Positions 41,474 to 49,021 of a stretch of DNA of 64,000 nucleotides are shown piece by piece. Position numbers and translations under genes: made by a program. The stretch spans positions 7,936,001-8,000,000 of the forward strand of contig NZ_CP031969.1 of the NCBI RefSeq assembly GCF_003443735.1, given 5' to 3'. The notes beneath the pieces are model-generated. The model worked only from the letters and a program-made list of their open reading frames with translations, did not search any database and was not told the origin of the DNA. The first letter of the stretch is position 1. Every line of letters begins with the position of its first letter. The DNA is from Streptomyces sp. CC0208 (GTDB lineage: Bacteria > Actinomycetota > Actinomycetes > Streptomycetales > Streptomycetaceae).

Positions 41474-42367
41474 TCATCCCAGGGTCAGCGTGGCCTGCAC
41501 CGGCAGGTGGTCGCTCGGGAACTGCCCGTCCATCGCGAAGGTGTTGATGACGGCCCGCTGCACGGTCGTGCCGGGGGTGGCGAGGATCCAGTCGATGCGG
41601 TCGCCGTCGGGGGTGAGGGGTCTGTAGCCGTGGAAGGTGGCGTACAGCCTGCTGCGTTCGGCGGCCGCGTCCCAGGTGTCGACGAGTCCCGTCGCGAGCA
41701 GGGTGTCGTACGCCCGGTTGTCGTGGGCCTCGGCGTTGAAGTCGCCGGTCACGAGGACCGGTGACGTGCGGTCGAACTCGGCGATCCGCCGGCTGAGGAA
41801 CTGTGCCGAACGCTCGCGCGCGTACTGGCTCACATGGTCGAAATGGGTGTTGAGGACGTAGAACTCCCGTCCGCCGGCGGCCCGGTCGCGGAAGCGGACC
41901 CAGGTGACGATCCGGGGGAGGGCGGCGCCCCAGGTGTTCGAGCCGACGACCCGGGGAGTGTCGGAGAGCCAGAGCGTGTCGTGCTCGACGGGGGCCAGGC
42001 GCCGGGTGTCGTAGAAGACCGCCGTGGACTCGTCGTGGCTGCCGCCCTCGCGGCCGGTGCCGATCCAGTCGTAGTGCGCTCCCAGGTCGGAGTGGATGTC
42101 GAGGAGCTGCTGGTAGAGGCCCTCCTGGGTGCCCAGCACGGTGGGCGCCTCCTGGCGCAGGAGTTGGCGCATCACCGGGCGGCGGACGGCCCAGCTGTTG
42201 GGTTCGGAGGTACTGGCGAAGCGCAGATTGAACGTCATGACATCGAGTCGGCGGCGGTACGGCTTGGCGGCGGAGGCCGGCAGCGTGCCCATCAGCGGCA
42301 CGGTGACGGCGGCGGCCACGGCGGTTCTGAGGCCCATGCGACGCGTCATTCTGTGGGTGTCCGACAT
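41474..42367 (-). CDS. Exported endonuclease/exonuclease/phosphatase family protein
   Basis: 297 residues. MTRRMGLRTAVAAAVTVPLMG near the N-terminus is a twin-arginine signal, cleaved after ASAA. The EEP fold follows: LDVMTFNLRFAS near residue 42, VLGTQEGLYQQL near 70 (metal Glu), YVLNTHFDHVS near 160, VLVTGDFNAEAHD near 192 (catalytic Asp-Asn) and FPSDHLPVQATL near 284 (catalytic His). It hydrolyses phosphodiester or phosphomonoester bonds outside the cell; substrate nucleic acid or lipid is not decidable. GGGAGGG precedes the ATG. Confidence 0.92.
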   Translation of the reverse strand: MSDTHRMTRRMGLRTAVAAAVTVPLMGTLPASAAKPYRRRLDVMTFNLRFASTSEPNSWAVRRPVMRQLLRQEAPTVLGTQEGLYQQLLDIHSDLGAHYDWIGTGREGGSHDESTAVFYDTRRLAPVEHDTLWLSDTPRVVGSNTWGAALPRIVTWVRFRDRAAGGREFYVLNTHFDHVSQYARERSAQFLSRRIAEFDRTSPVLVTGDFNAEAHDNRAYDTLLATGLVDTWDAAAERSRLYATFHGYRPLTPDGDRIDWILATPGTTVQRAVINTFAMDGQFPSDHLPVQATLTLG

Positions 42368-42479
42368 GTTGTTTCCCTCCCGACGGGACAGGATGAATGG
42401 TCGAGCCGGTGTGCGGTAGACGGCGTAGGGGATCTCGGCACCTTGCGTGAACGTGACGGCTCATGCTGTGGACGGGGTG

Positions 42480-42539
42480 TTGACCCTCGGGAGGCATCGC
42501 GGATAACTTCGCTCTACGGATTGTTGATTCCGTAGAGCG
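42480..42539 (+). promoter_or_regulatory. Promoter and 11-base-arm operator before DUF6986 gene
   Basis: TTGACC (42480-42485) and TAACTT (42504-42509) are 18 bases apart. Immediately after the -10, CGCTCTACGGA (42510-42520) and TCCGTAGAGCG (42529-42539) are perfect inverted 11-base arms around an 8-base spacer. The dyad covers the transcription start and would act as a repressor site. The size and spacing fit an IclR- or GntR-type dimer; the protein is not in the window. Confidence 0.7.
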
Positions 42540-42558
42540 GAAAACAGGAGGGTGTGGG

Positions 42559-43863
42559 ATGGGTCAGGGCCAGCAGGAGCAGGTGGCGACAAGCCTCGCG
42601 GGAGCCGTCAGCGAGGAGATCAGCGCCTCCCTCGCGCCGGTCGACGCGGAACTGGAGCGCCGCTACCCCGGAGACCCCGGCACCCGCCAGCCCGTGCACA
42701 CCGTCTACGTCCCCGGTGACGCCTTCGCCGTCGACACCATCCGCTCCTGGGGCGAGAAGGCCCTCACGGCCCTCGACACCCACGCCCCGGACGCCGCGTC
42801 CTTCGCCGCCGTCCTCGGGCTGTCCGACGAACTCGCCGAGCCCGTCCACGCGCGCGTGCGGGCCAAACTGGAGCACGAGCCGATCGAGGACCTGCGCGTC
42901 GACTTCGAGGACGGCTACGGCCCGCGCCCGGACGTCGAGGAGGACGAGACGGCGGCCCGCGCGGCCCGGCTGATCGCCGAGGCGTACCAGAACGGCACGG
43001 CGGCGCCGTACATGGGCATCCGCATGAAGTGCATGGAGGCCGCGGTCCGGGACCGGGGCATCCGGACCCTCGACGTCTTCCTCACCGGTCTGATGGTCGC
43101 CGGTGGCCTGCCCGAGGGGCTGGTGCTGACCCTGCCGAAGGTGACCTACGCCGAACAGGTCACCGCGTTCGCCCGGCTCCTGGAGGCCTTCGAGAAGACC
43201 CACGGCCTGGACTCCGGCCGGCTGGGGTTCGAGATCCAGATCGAGACCAGTCAGTCCATCCTGGCCACCGACGGCACCGCCACCGTCGCCCGCATGATCC
43301 AGGCCGCCGAGGGCCGCGCCACCGGACTGCACTACGGCACCTTCGACTACAGCGCCTGCCTCGGGGTCTCCGCCGCCTACCAGGCCAGCGACCACCCCGC
43401 GGCCGACCACGCCAAGGCGATCATGCAGGTCGCGGCCGCGGGCACCGGCGTACGGGTCTCGGACGGGTCCACGAACGTCCTGCCGATCGGGCCGACGGCC
43501 AAGGTCCACGACGCCTGGCGGCTGCACTACGGCCTGACGCGCCGGGCCCTGGCCCGCGCCTACTACCAGGGCTGGGACATGCACCCAGGCCACCTCCCCA
43601 CCCGCTACGCGGCCGTGTTCGCCTTCTACCGCGAGGGCTTCGAGCAGGCCGCCGACCGTCTCGCCCGGTACGCCAACCGGGCCGGCGGCGACGTCATGGA
43701 CGAGCCCGCGACCGCCAAGGCGCTCAGCGGCTATCTGCTGCGCGGTCTCGACTGCGGCGCCCTGGACATCGGTGAGGTCGCGCGGCTGACCGGCCTGACC
43801 CGGGCCGATCTGGAGGGCTACGCTGCGCCCCGGCGCGGTGATCTGACCGCCTCCACGAAATAG
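42559..43863 (+). CDS. DUF6986 aldolase-like protein (HpcH/HpaI-CitE type fold)
   Basis: 434 residues. RVDFEDGYGPRPD near residue 115 is the metal-binding DFED-type motif, IRMKCMEAAVRDRG near 155 and FEIQIETSQSI near 220 match the substrate loops of HpcH/HpaI aldolase and citrate lyase beta-chain barrels; a C-terminal extension GWDMHPGHLPTRYAAVFAFY follows near 340. The family (DUF6986) is streptomycete-rich and its reaction is unknown, probably C-C bond cleavage of a hydroxy-acid or CoA ester. GGAGGG lies 8 bases before the ATG. The long dyad upstream implies tight substrate-induced control. Confidence 0.85.
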   Translation: MGQGQQEQVATSLAGAVSEEISASLAPVDAELERRYPGDPGTRQPVHTVYVPGDAFAVDTIRSWGEKALTALDTHAPDAASFAAVLGLSDELAEPVHARVRAKLEHEPIEDLRVDFEDGYGPRPDVEEDETAARAARLIAEAYQNGTAAPYMGIRMKCMEAAVRDRGIRTLDVFLTGLMVAGGLPEGLVLTLPKVTYAEQVTAFARLLEAFEKTHGLDSGRLGFEIQIETSQSILATDGTATVARMIQAAEGRATGLHYGTFDYSACLGVSAAYQASDHPAADHAKAIMQVAAAGTGVRVSDGSTNVLPIGPTAKVHDAWRLHYGLTRRALARAYYQGWDMHPGHLPTRYAAVFAFYREGFEQAADRLARYANRAGGDVMDEPATAKALSGYLLRGLDCGALDIGEVARLTGLTRADLEGYAAPRRGDLTASTK

Positions 43864-43984
43864 TCTCCACGAAGGCGAGGGAGACGTAGCGGCCCTGTCA
43901 CAGTCGCAACCACCGGCTGGAGTTGTCACTCCTGCCCCGTAGTCTGTACCGCACGCATTGACGTGTCACAGGAACGGGGCAGCG

Positions 43985-45979
43985 GTGTCTTCGGGGGAGA
44001 CCAAAGGAAAGGGCCAGGACGAGACGGGTCGGCTGCTGGCCGGGCGTTATCGTGTCGTGGCCCAGCTCGGGCGCGGCGGTATGGGTGTGGTCTGGCGGGC
44101 CGTGGACGAGGTCCTAGGCCGTGAGGTCGCCGTCAAGGAACTGCGGACCTACACCGACGCCGACGGCCCCGAACTCGCCGATTTGCGGCTGCGGATGCAG
44201 CGCGAGGCGCGTGCGGCGGCCAGGGTCCGGCATCCCGGCGTCGTCGCGGTGCACGACGTGGCCGAGGTCGACGGACGCCCGTTGATCGTCATGGAGCTGG
44301 TCGAGGGCCCCTCCCTGGACCAGGTGCTACGCAAGCAGGGGACTCTCGACCCGCGGGAGGCGGCCGGCATCGGCGCCAAGGTCATGGACGCCCTGGCCGC
44401 CGCCCACGGCGCGGGCGTACTGCACCGGGACGTCAAGCCCGGCAACATCCTGCTCGACCGCTCCGGCCGCGTCCTGCTCACCGACTTCGGCATCGCCACC
44501 ATGGACGACCCGGGCGACGGCTCGGCCACCAGCCTCACCCGCACCGGCCACCTCGTCGGGTCCCTGGACTACATGGCCCCCGAGCGTGCCCAGGGCGCCG
44601 ACCCGGGACCGGCCTCCGACGTGTGGGCCCTCGGTGCCACGCTGTACGCGGCCATCGAGGGGGCCTCCCCGTTCCGCCGTACGTCGACGTTCTCCACCCT
44701 CACCGCGATCGTCGGCGAACCGCTCCCCGAATCCCACCGTGCCGGGCCCCTCGGCCCCGTTCTCCAGCGCCTGCTGGACAAGCGGCCCGAGGCCCGCCCC
44801 GGGGCCGAGGAGGCGCGCGACCTGCTGCAGGCGGTGGCGGACGGCGCCGAGGCCGGGGCGGACAGTCCCACGACGACCTTGCGGGGTACGGCGGGAGCGG
44901 TGAGGCAGGCCGAACCCGTCCCCGACGTTCCGGCGGTGCCTGTTGCCACTGCCGGTCCGGCGTCGGCGGATCCGACGAGACCGGTGTCGGCGCCGGAATC
45001 CGGATCGCAGGCGACGGAGGGGGCCGAGCCGGCCGCGGGGGCCGGGCAGCAGCATGGCCGGGTTCAGCCGGCCGGGGGTGCTGCAGGGCAGGTCGAGGCT
45101 GCGGCTCCGGCGCCCTGGTGGGTGGGGTCCGCTTCCCAGGACGGGGCCGTGGGACACGCCGGTTCGCCGGAACAAGGCGTCGGTGCCCCTTCTCAAGCCG
45201 GCAGTCCGGGACCATCCGCCGCTCCTCGGACACCGTCGGCGCACAGCCATGAGCTGTCTCGCGACACGACCCCCATGGCTCCCTCCCGTACGCCCCGTCG
45301 CCACAGGCGCGTCCTGCTCGCCGCCGCGGCCGTCACGGCCGTTCTCGCGGTGGCCGGCACCGCCGTCACGTTGATGAACAACTCGGGCCAGGCCGAAGCG
45401 GACGCCCGGCCGATCGCGTCCGGCACGAGTGCGCCGGCCTCCTCCTCCGCCTCCGCCCGCACCGACGCCGACCCTTCAGGCAGCGCCGCGCTGACGGACG
45501 GGGAAGCCGAGAAAACCCCGAGTGCGAAGGAGACGCCGGGCGAGGACGGCAGCGCCAAGCCCACGGGCCATGCCTCCGCGTCCGCCAAGGAGCACTCCTC
45601 CGGCGGTGGCTCGGGTGGCGACGACGCGGGCGGCAGCGACTCCGGGAACGGCGGCGGCACGACCGGGGACGGCGACCCCAGCACCCCGGCACCGGCCCCG
45701 GTCTGCACCGCCATCGGCGGCGGCAAGTACAACTGCACCGTCTGGAAGACCGCCAAGTCCTACACCGCCTCCGGCGCCGAGGCGGGTGTCCTCAACGCGG
45801 GCACCAACTACTTCTACTGCCAGTCGAACCTGGGCCGTCGCGAGACGTCCGGAGGGTGGACCAACGTGTGGTGGGCGAGGACGGACGACGACAGCGGCAA
45901 CACCGGCGTCTACGTCAGCGACGTCTACATCAAGGGCGGGAACAACGACGAGCCGGTGCCGGGACTCCCGGTCTGCTGA
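43985..45979 (+). CDS. Receptor-type serine/threonine protein kinase
   Basis: 664 residues from GTG 43985; a TTG 27 bases earlier is possible. The kinase domain (about 15-285) has the Gly loop LGRGGMGVVWRA, VAVKEL lysine, HRDVKPGNILL with catalytic Asp149, DFGIAT and APERAQG. A low-complexity Pro/Ala/Gly stretch follows, one membrane helix at about 440-460 (VLLAAAAVTAVLAVAGTAV), and an external Ser/Gly-rich linker ending in a compact C-terminal domain of about 90 residues with four cysteines (CTAIGGGKYNCTVWK, YFYCQSN, PVC). That domain may sense a ligand. It overlaps the convergent neighbour by 55 bases. Confidence 0.93.
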   Translation: MSSGETKGKGQDETGRLLAGRYRVVAQLGRGGMGVVWRAVDEVLGREVAVKELRTYTDADGPELADLRLRMQREARAAARVRHPGVVAVHDVAEVDGRPLIVMELVEGPSLDQVLRKQGTLDPREAAGIGAKVMDALAAAHGAGVLHRDVKPGNILLDRSGRVLLTDFGIATMDDPGDGSATSLTRTGHLVGSLDYMAPERAQGADPGPASDVWALGATLYAAIEGASPFRRTSTFSTLTAIVGEPLPESHRAGPLGPVLQRLLDKRPEARPGAEEARDLLQAVADGAEAGADSPTTTLRGTAGAVRQAEPVPDVPAVPVATAGPASADPTRPVSAPESGSQATEGAEPAAGAGQQHGRVQPAGGAAGQVEAAAPAPWWVGSASQDGAVGHAGSPEQGVGAPSQAGSPGPSAAPRTPSAHSHELSRDTTPMAPSRTPRRHRRVLLAAAAVTAVLAVAGTAVTLMNNSGQAEADARPIASGTSAPASSSASARTDADPSGSAALTDGEAEKTPSAKETPGEDGSAKPTGHASASAKEHSSGGGSGGDDAGGSDSGNGGGTTGDGDPSTPAPAPVCTAIGGGKYNCTVWKTAKSYTASGAEAGVLNAGTNYFYCQSNLGRRETSGGWTNVWWARTDDDSGNTGVYVSDVYIKGGNNDEPVPGLPVC

Positions 45980-46737
45980 ACCGTCACGTACCGCTCCAGG
46001 CCGGACTCCGTGACCCGCTTCTCGTCGGCGAACAGCCGGGTGCCCGCCTCGCACCGGTGCCGGTCGTCGCGGGCCCGTGCCACGAACTCCTCCGGGGTGA
46101 CGCCGAACAGCTCCCGCAACCGGGCCGACCCCACGAGGAGTTCGGTCAGCAGCTCCCGCTGGCCGGGATGGGTGCGCGGAGCGCCGGTGCCGTCGTGCAG
46201 GACGCCGTGGCGGTTGACGTACGAGTGGACGCCCGGCAGCGTGACGCCGCCCCGCAGCTCGACCCGCACCTCGGGCGCGGGCAGCCAGGCCCGACCGTAG
46301 TTGCCGTGCGGCAGTGGAACCCCCTCGCTCGCGTCGATCACCGCGAGCTGCTCGGCGTCCAGCCAGATGACGAACAACTCCCTTACGGCGTACGGCGCTT
46401 CGAAGGGTGACGCGGACACGTACCCCATGCGGCTCACGTGTGCGGAGACGCCCACGTCGACGCCGGTCACCCGTGCCTTCACCATCGGGACCGGTGAGGT
46501 GATGGCGCACTCGGCCATCTTGTGCCGCAGCTGTCCCGGACTGGCGTTGGAGCCGACCGCGAGGACGGGGGCGCGGTCCTCGCGCCGCCACCGGTCCAGG
46601 GGCAGCGACCCGGCAAGGGGTACCAGCCGGTCGCCGTCGAGCAGCGCGGAGTCCTCCGGCCAGGCGCCCGGGTACAGCAGCGGATGATCGCGAGGAGCCT
46701 CGGCCAGGCCGAGTGCCTTCAGTGTGAAGCCGTCCAT
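45925..46737 (-). CDS. Protein of unknown function with gamma-glutamylcyclotransferase-like motif
   Basis: 270 residues. APVLAVGSNASPGQLRHKM near residue 56 resembles the YGSNxxxxxL motif of gamma-glutamylcyclotransferase-like folds, and the rest gives no further match by eye. Only weak fold resemblance is claimed. The gene follows a LacI-type regulator by 6 bases on the same strand, and its 3' end overlaps the convergent kinase gene by 55 bases. No signal peptide or membrane segment is seen. Confidence 0.7.
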   Translation of the reverse strand: MDGFTLKALGLAEAPRDHPLLYPGAWPEDSALLDGDRLVPLAGSLPLDRWRREDRAPVLAVGSNASPGQLRHKMAECAITSPVPMVKARVTGVDVGVSAHVSRMGYVSASPFEAPYAVRELFVIWLDAEQLAVIDASEGVPLPHGNYGRAWLPAPEVRVELRGGVTLPGVHSYVNRHGVLHDGTGAPRTHPGQRELLTELLVGSARLRELFGVTPEEFVARARDDRHRCEAGTRLFADEKRVTESGLERYVTVQQTGSPGTGSSLFPPLM

Positions 46738-46743
46738 GATCGC

Positions 46744-47838
46744 TCAGTCCGCCGGCGGCAGCTCGCCCGAGCCCCGGGTGATCAGCCGCGTCGGCAGTTC
46801 GATCCGCTCCGGCGTCAGCAGGGTGCCGTCCAGCTGGCGGAACAGCCGCTCCGCGGCCGTACGCCCCAGCGTCGCCGCGTCCTGGGCGACGACCGTGACA
46901 CCCGGCTGGAGCAGATCGGCGAGTTCGATGTCGTCGAAGCCGACGAGGGCGACCCGGCGGGTGTGCTCGGCGAGGACCCGGATCACGGTGACCGTCACCC
47001 GGTTGTTGCCGGTGAAGATCGCGGTGACGGGGGAGGGGCCGGAGAGCATCTCCTCGGCCGCCCGGCGCACCCGCTGCGGGTCGGTGACGCCCAGCGACGT
47101 CCAGGCGTCCGCCGGCTCGATGCCCGCGTCCTCCATGGCGGCCCGGTATCCGCGCAGCCGCTCGGCGGCCGTGTGGATGCGGGGCATGTCGCCGATGAAG
47201 CCGATCCGCCGGTGGCCGTGGGCGATGAGGTGGGCCACGGCGTCGCGGGCGCCGCCGAAGTTGTCGGACAGGACCACGTCGGCGTCGATCCGGCCCGCCG
47301 GGCGGTCCACGAACACCGTGGCGACGCCCGCCTTCAGCTCGGGTTCCAGATAGCGGTGGTCGTCACCGGCCGGGATCACCACCAGGCCGTCCACGCGCCG
47401 GGCGCACAGGGCCAGCACCAGTTCCTGCTCGCGCTCCGGGTCCTCGGCGCTGGAGCCGTTGATGAGCAGGGCGCCGTTGGCCCGGGCCACCTCCTCCACC
47501 GCGCGGCTGAGCGGGCCGTAGAACGGGTCGGCGAGGTCCTCCAGGACCAGGCCGATGCTGGCGGTGCGGCCCTTGCGCAGCACGCGCGCGCTGTCGTTGC
47601 GGCGGAAGCCGAGGGCCTCGATGGCCTCCCGGACCCGGTGTTCCGTCTCGGGCGTGACCCCTGCTTCGCCGTTGACCACGCGCGAGACCGTCTTGAGCCC
47701 GACGCCGGCTCGCGCGGCCACGTCCTTCATGGTCGGACGGTTGCCGTACCGGGTCGTGGCGAGGCGGTCTGCTCGGCTGTGGGTCTCGGGCACGATACGG
47801 CGTCCTGTCCTGTCGTCGACGGGGATGCGCTGGTCCAT
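46744..47838 (-). CDS. LacI family transcriptional regulator
   Basis: 364 residues from ATG 47838; an ATG 30 bases upstream and a GTG some 50 bases downstream are alternatives, none with a clear ribosome site. The DNA-binding domain is PTMKDVAARAGVGLKTVSRVVNG near residue 37 followed by the hinge helix FRRNDSARVLRKGRT. The periplasmic-binding-protein-like core runs to the end (GLVVIPAGDDH, GFIGDMPRIHTAAERLRGY, VALVGFDDIELADLL). It is divergent from a ROK-type kinase with a LacI-type palindrome at 47877-47888 between them, and it precedes the GGCT-like gene. Confidence 0.94.
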   Translation of the reverse strand: MDQRIPVDDRTGRRIVPETHSRADRLATTRYGNRPTMKDVAARAGVGLKTVSRVVNGEAGVTPETEHRVREAIEALGFRRNDSARVLRKGRTASIGLVLEDLADPFYGPLSRAVEEVARANGALLINGSSAEDPEREQELVLALCARRVDGLVVIPAGDDHRYLEPELKAGVATVFVDRPAGRIDADVVLSDNFGGARDAVAHLIAHGHRRIGFIGDMPRIHTAAERLRGYRAAMEDAGIEPADAWTSLGVTDPQRVRRAAEEMLSGPSPVTAIFTGNNRVTVTVIRVLAEHTRRVALVGFDDIELADLLQPGVTVVAQDAATLGRTAAERLFRQLDGTLLTPERIELPTRLITRGSGELPPAD

Positions 47839-47876
47839 GATTTTGTATGAGGATGTGGCGTCGAGCATAGAGCCTG

Positions 47877-47888
47877 GACAACGTTGTC
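47877..47888. promoter_or_regulatory. LacI-type operator between lacI-like and ROK genes
   Basis: GACAACGTTGTC is a perfect 12-base palindrome with the AACGTT core typical of LacI-family operators. It lies 39 bases before the LacI start and about 100 before the ROK start, consistent with auto-regulation and control of the kinase. The assignment is inferred from position and core. Confidence 0.7.
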
Positions 47889-47988
47889 AGATGCGGGAGA
47901 CACTGTCCACCGCAATCTGTCGGCCGGCGCCCCCACCGCGAGACCGGCCTGTCCATTCCTCAAGGTTGACCGGGGAGAACTGACACTG

Positions 47989-48939
47989 ATGCACACCGAC
48001 CTCGTGGCTGCGCTCGACATCGGCGGCACCAAGATCGCCGGAGCGCTGGTGGACGGCCACGGCCGGATCCTGCTCCGCGCCCAGCGCGCCACGCCGGCGC
48101 AGGAGAACGGCGAGAGCGTGATGCGTGCAGTCGAGGAGACCCTCGGCGAGCTCACGGACTCGCCGCTGTGGGGGCGCGCGGGCGCCCTCGGCATCGGCAG
48201 CGCGGGCCCGGTGGACGCCTCCACCGGAACCGTGAGCCCGGTGAACGTGCCGGGCTGGCGCGACTATCCGCTGGTCCGCAGGGTCCGGGAGGCGGCCGGC
48301 GGGCTCCCCGTGGAGCTGATCGGCGACGGGGTGGCCATCACGGCGGCGGAGCACTGGCAAGGGGCCGCGCGCGGGCACGACAACGCGCTGTGCATGGTCG
48401 TGTCGACCGGGGTCGGCGGCGGACTGGTGCTGAACGGTCAGCTGCACGCCGGGCCCACCGGCAACGCCGGTCACATCGGGCACATCAGCGTCGACCTCGA
48501 CGGCGACCCGTGCCCGTGCGGCGCGCGCGGCTGCGTGGAGCGCATAGCCAGCGGTCCGAACATCGCCCGGCGCGCGCTGGAGAACGGCTGGCGACCGGGT
48601 CCCGACGGTGACACGTCCGCCGCCGCGGTGGCCGACGCGGCCCGGGGCGGCGATCCGGTCGCGGTGGCCTCCTTCGCCCGGGCGGCCCAGGCGCTGGCCG
48701 CCGGTATCGCGGCCACCGCGACCCTGGTGGAGATCGACATCGCGGTCATCGGCGGCGGGGTCGGCAAGGCGGGAGACGTCCTCTTCGACCCCCTGCGCAA
48801 GGCGCTTGCCGACTACGCGACCCTGTCCTTCGTCCAGCGCCTGACGATCGTGCCCGCGCAGATGGGCACGGACGCCGGGTTGGTCGGAGCGGCCGCGGCG
48901 GCGCTGGCGAAGCGGACCGACACGGCCGCGGTGGTCTGA
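47989..48939 (+). CDS. ROK family sugar kinase/glucokinase
   Basis: 316 residues from ATG 47989. AALDIGGTKIAGALVDGHG near residue 6 is the phosphate-binding motif, VVSTGVGGGLVLNGQLHAG near 135 the second, HIGHISVDLDGDPCPCGARGCVE near 158 contains the ROK signature with zinc ligands His and CPCGxxGC. The family phosphorylates glucose, N-acetylmannosamine or related sugars with ATP, as a kinase rather than a repressor because no N-terminal helix-turn-helix is present. Its LacI neighbour and the GH27 galactosidase nearby suggest galactoside use. Confidence 0.93.
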   Translation: MHTDLVAALDIGGTKIAGALVDGHGRILLRAQRATPAQENGESVMRAVEETLGELTDSPLWGRAGALGIGSAGPVDASTGTVSPVNVPGWRDYPLVRRVREAAGGLPVELIGDGVAITAAEHWQGAARGHDNALCMVVSTGVGGGLVLNGQLHAGPTGNAGHIGHISVDLDGDPCPCGARGCVERIASGPNIARRALENGWRPGPDGDTSAAAVADAARGGDPVAVASFARAAQALAAGIAATATLVEIDIAVIGGGVGKAGDVLFDPLRKALADYATLSFVQRLTIVPAQMGTDAGLVGAAAAALAKRTDTAAVV

Positions 48940-48976
48940 CGGCACCCGAGCCGACCGGTGCGAGAGAAACGTTCAC

Positions 48977-49005
48977 GCGGCGGCCGGGCCAGGCTCGGCC
49001 GCCGC
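48977..49005. terminator. Bidirectional terminator between ROK and GH27 genes
   Basis: GCGGCGGCCG (48977-48986) pairs perfectly with CGGCCGCCGC (48996-49005) around a 9-base loop. It lies between two convergent genes ending at 48939 and 49022. Confidence 0.85.
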
Positions 49006-49021
49006 ATGCGTACGGCGGCTC

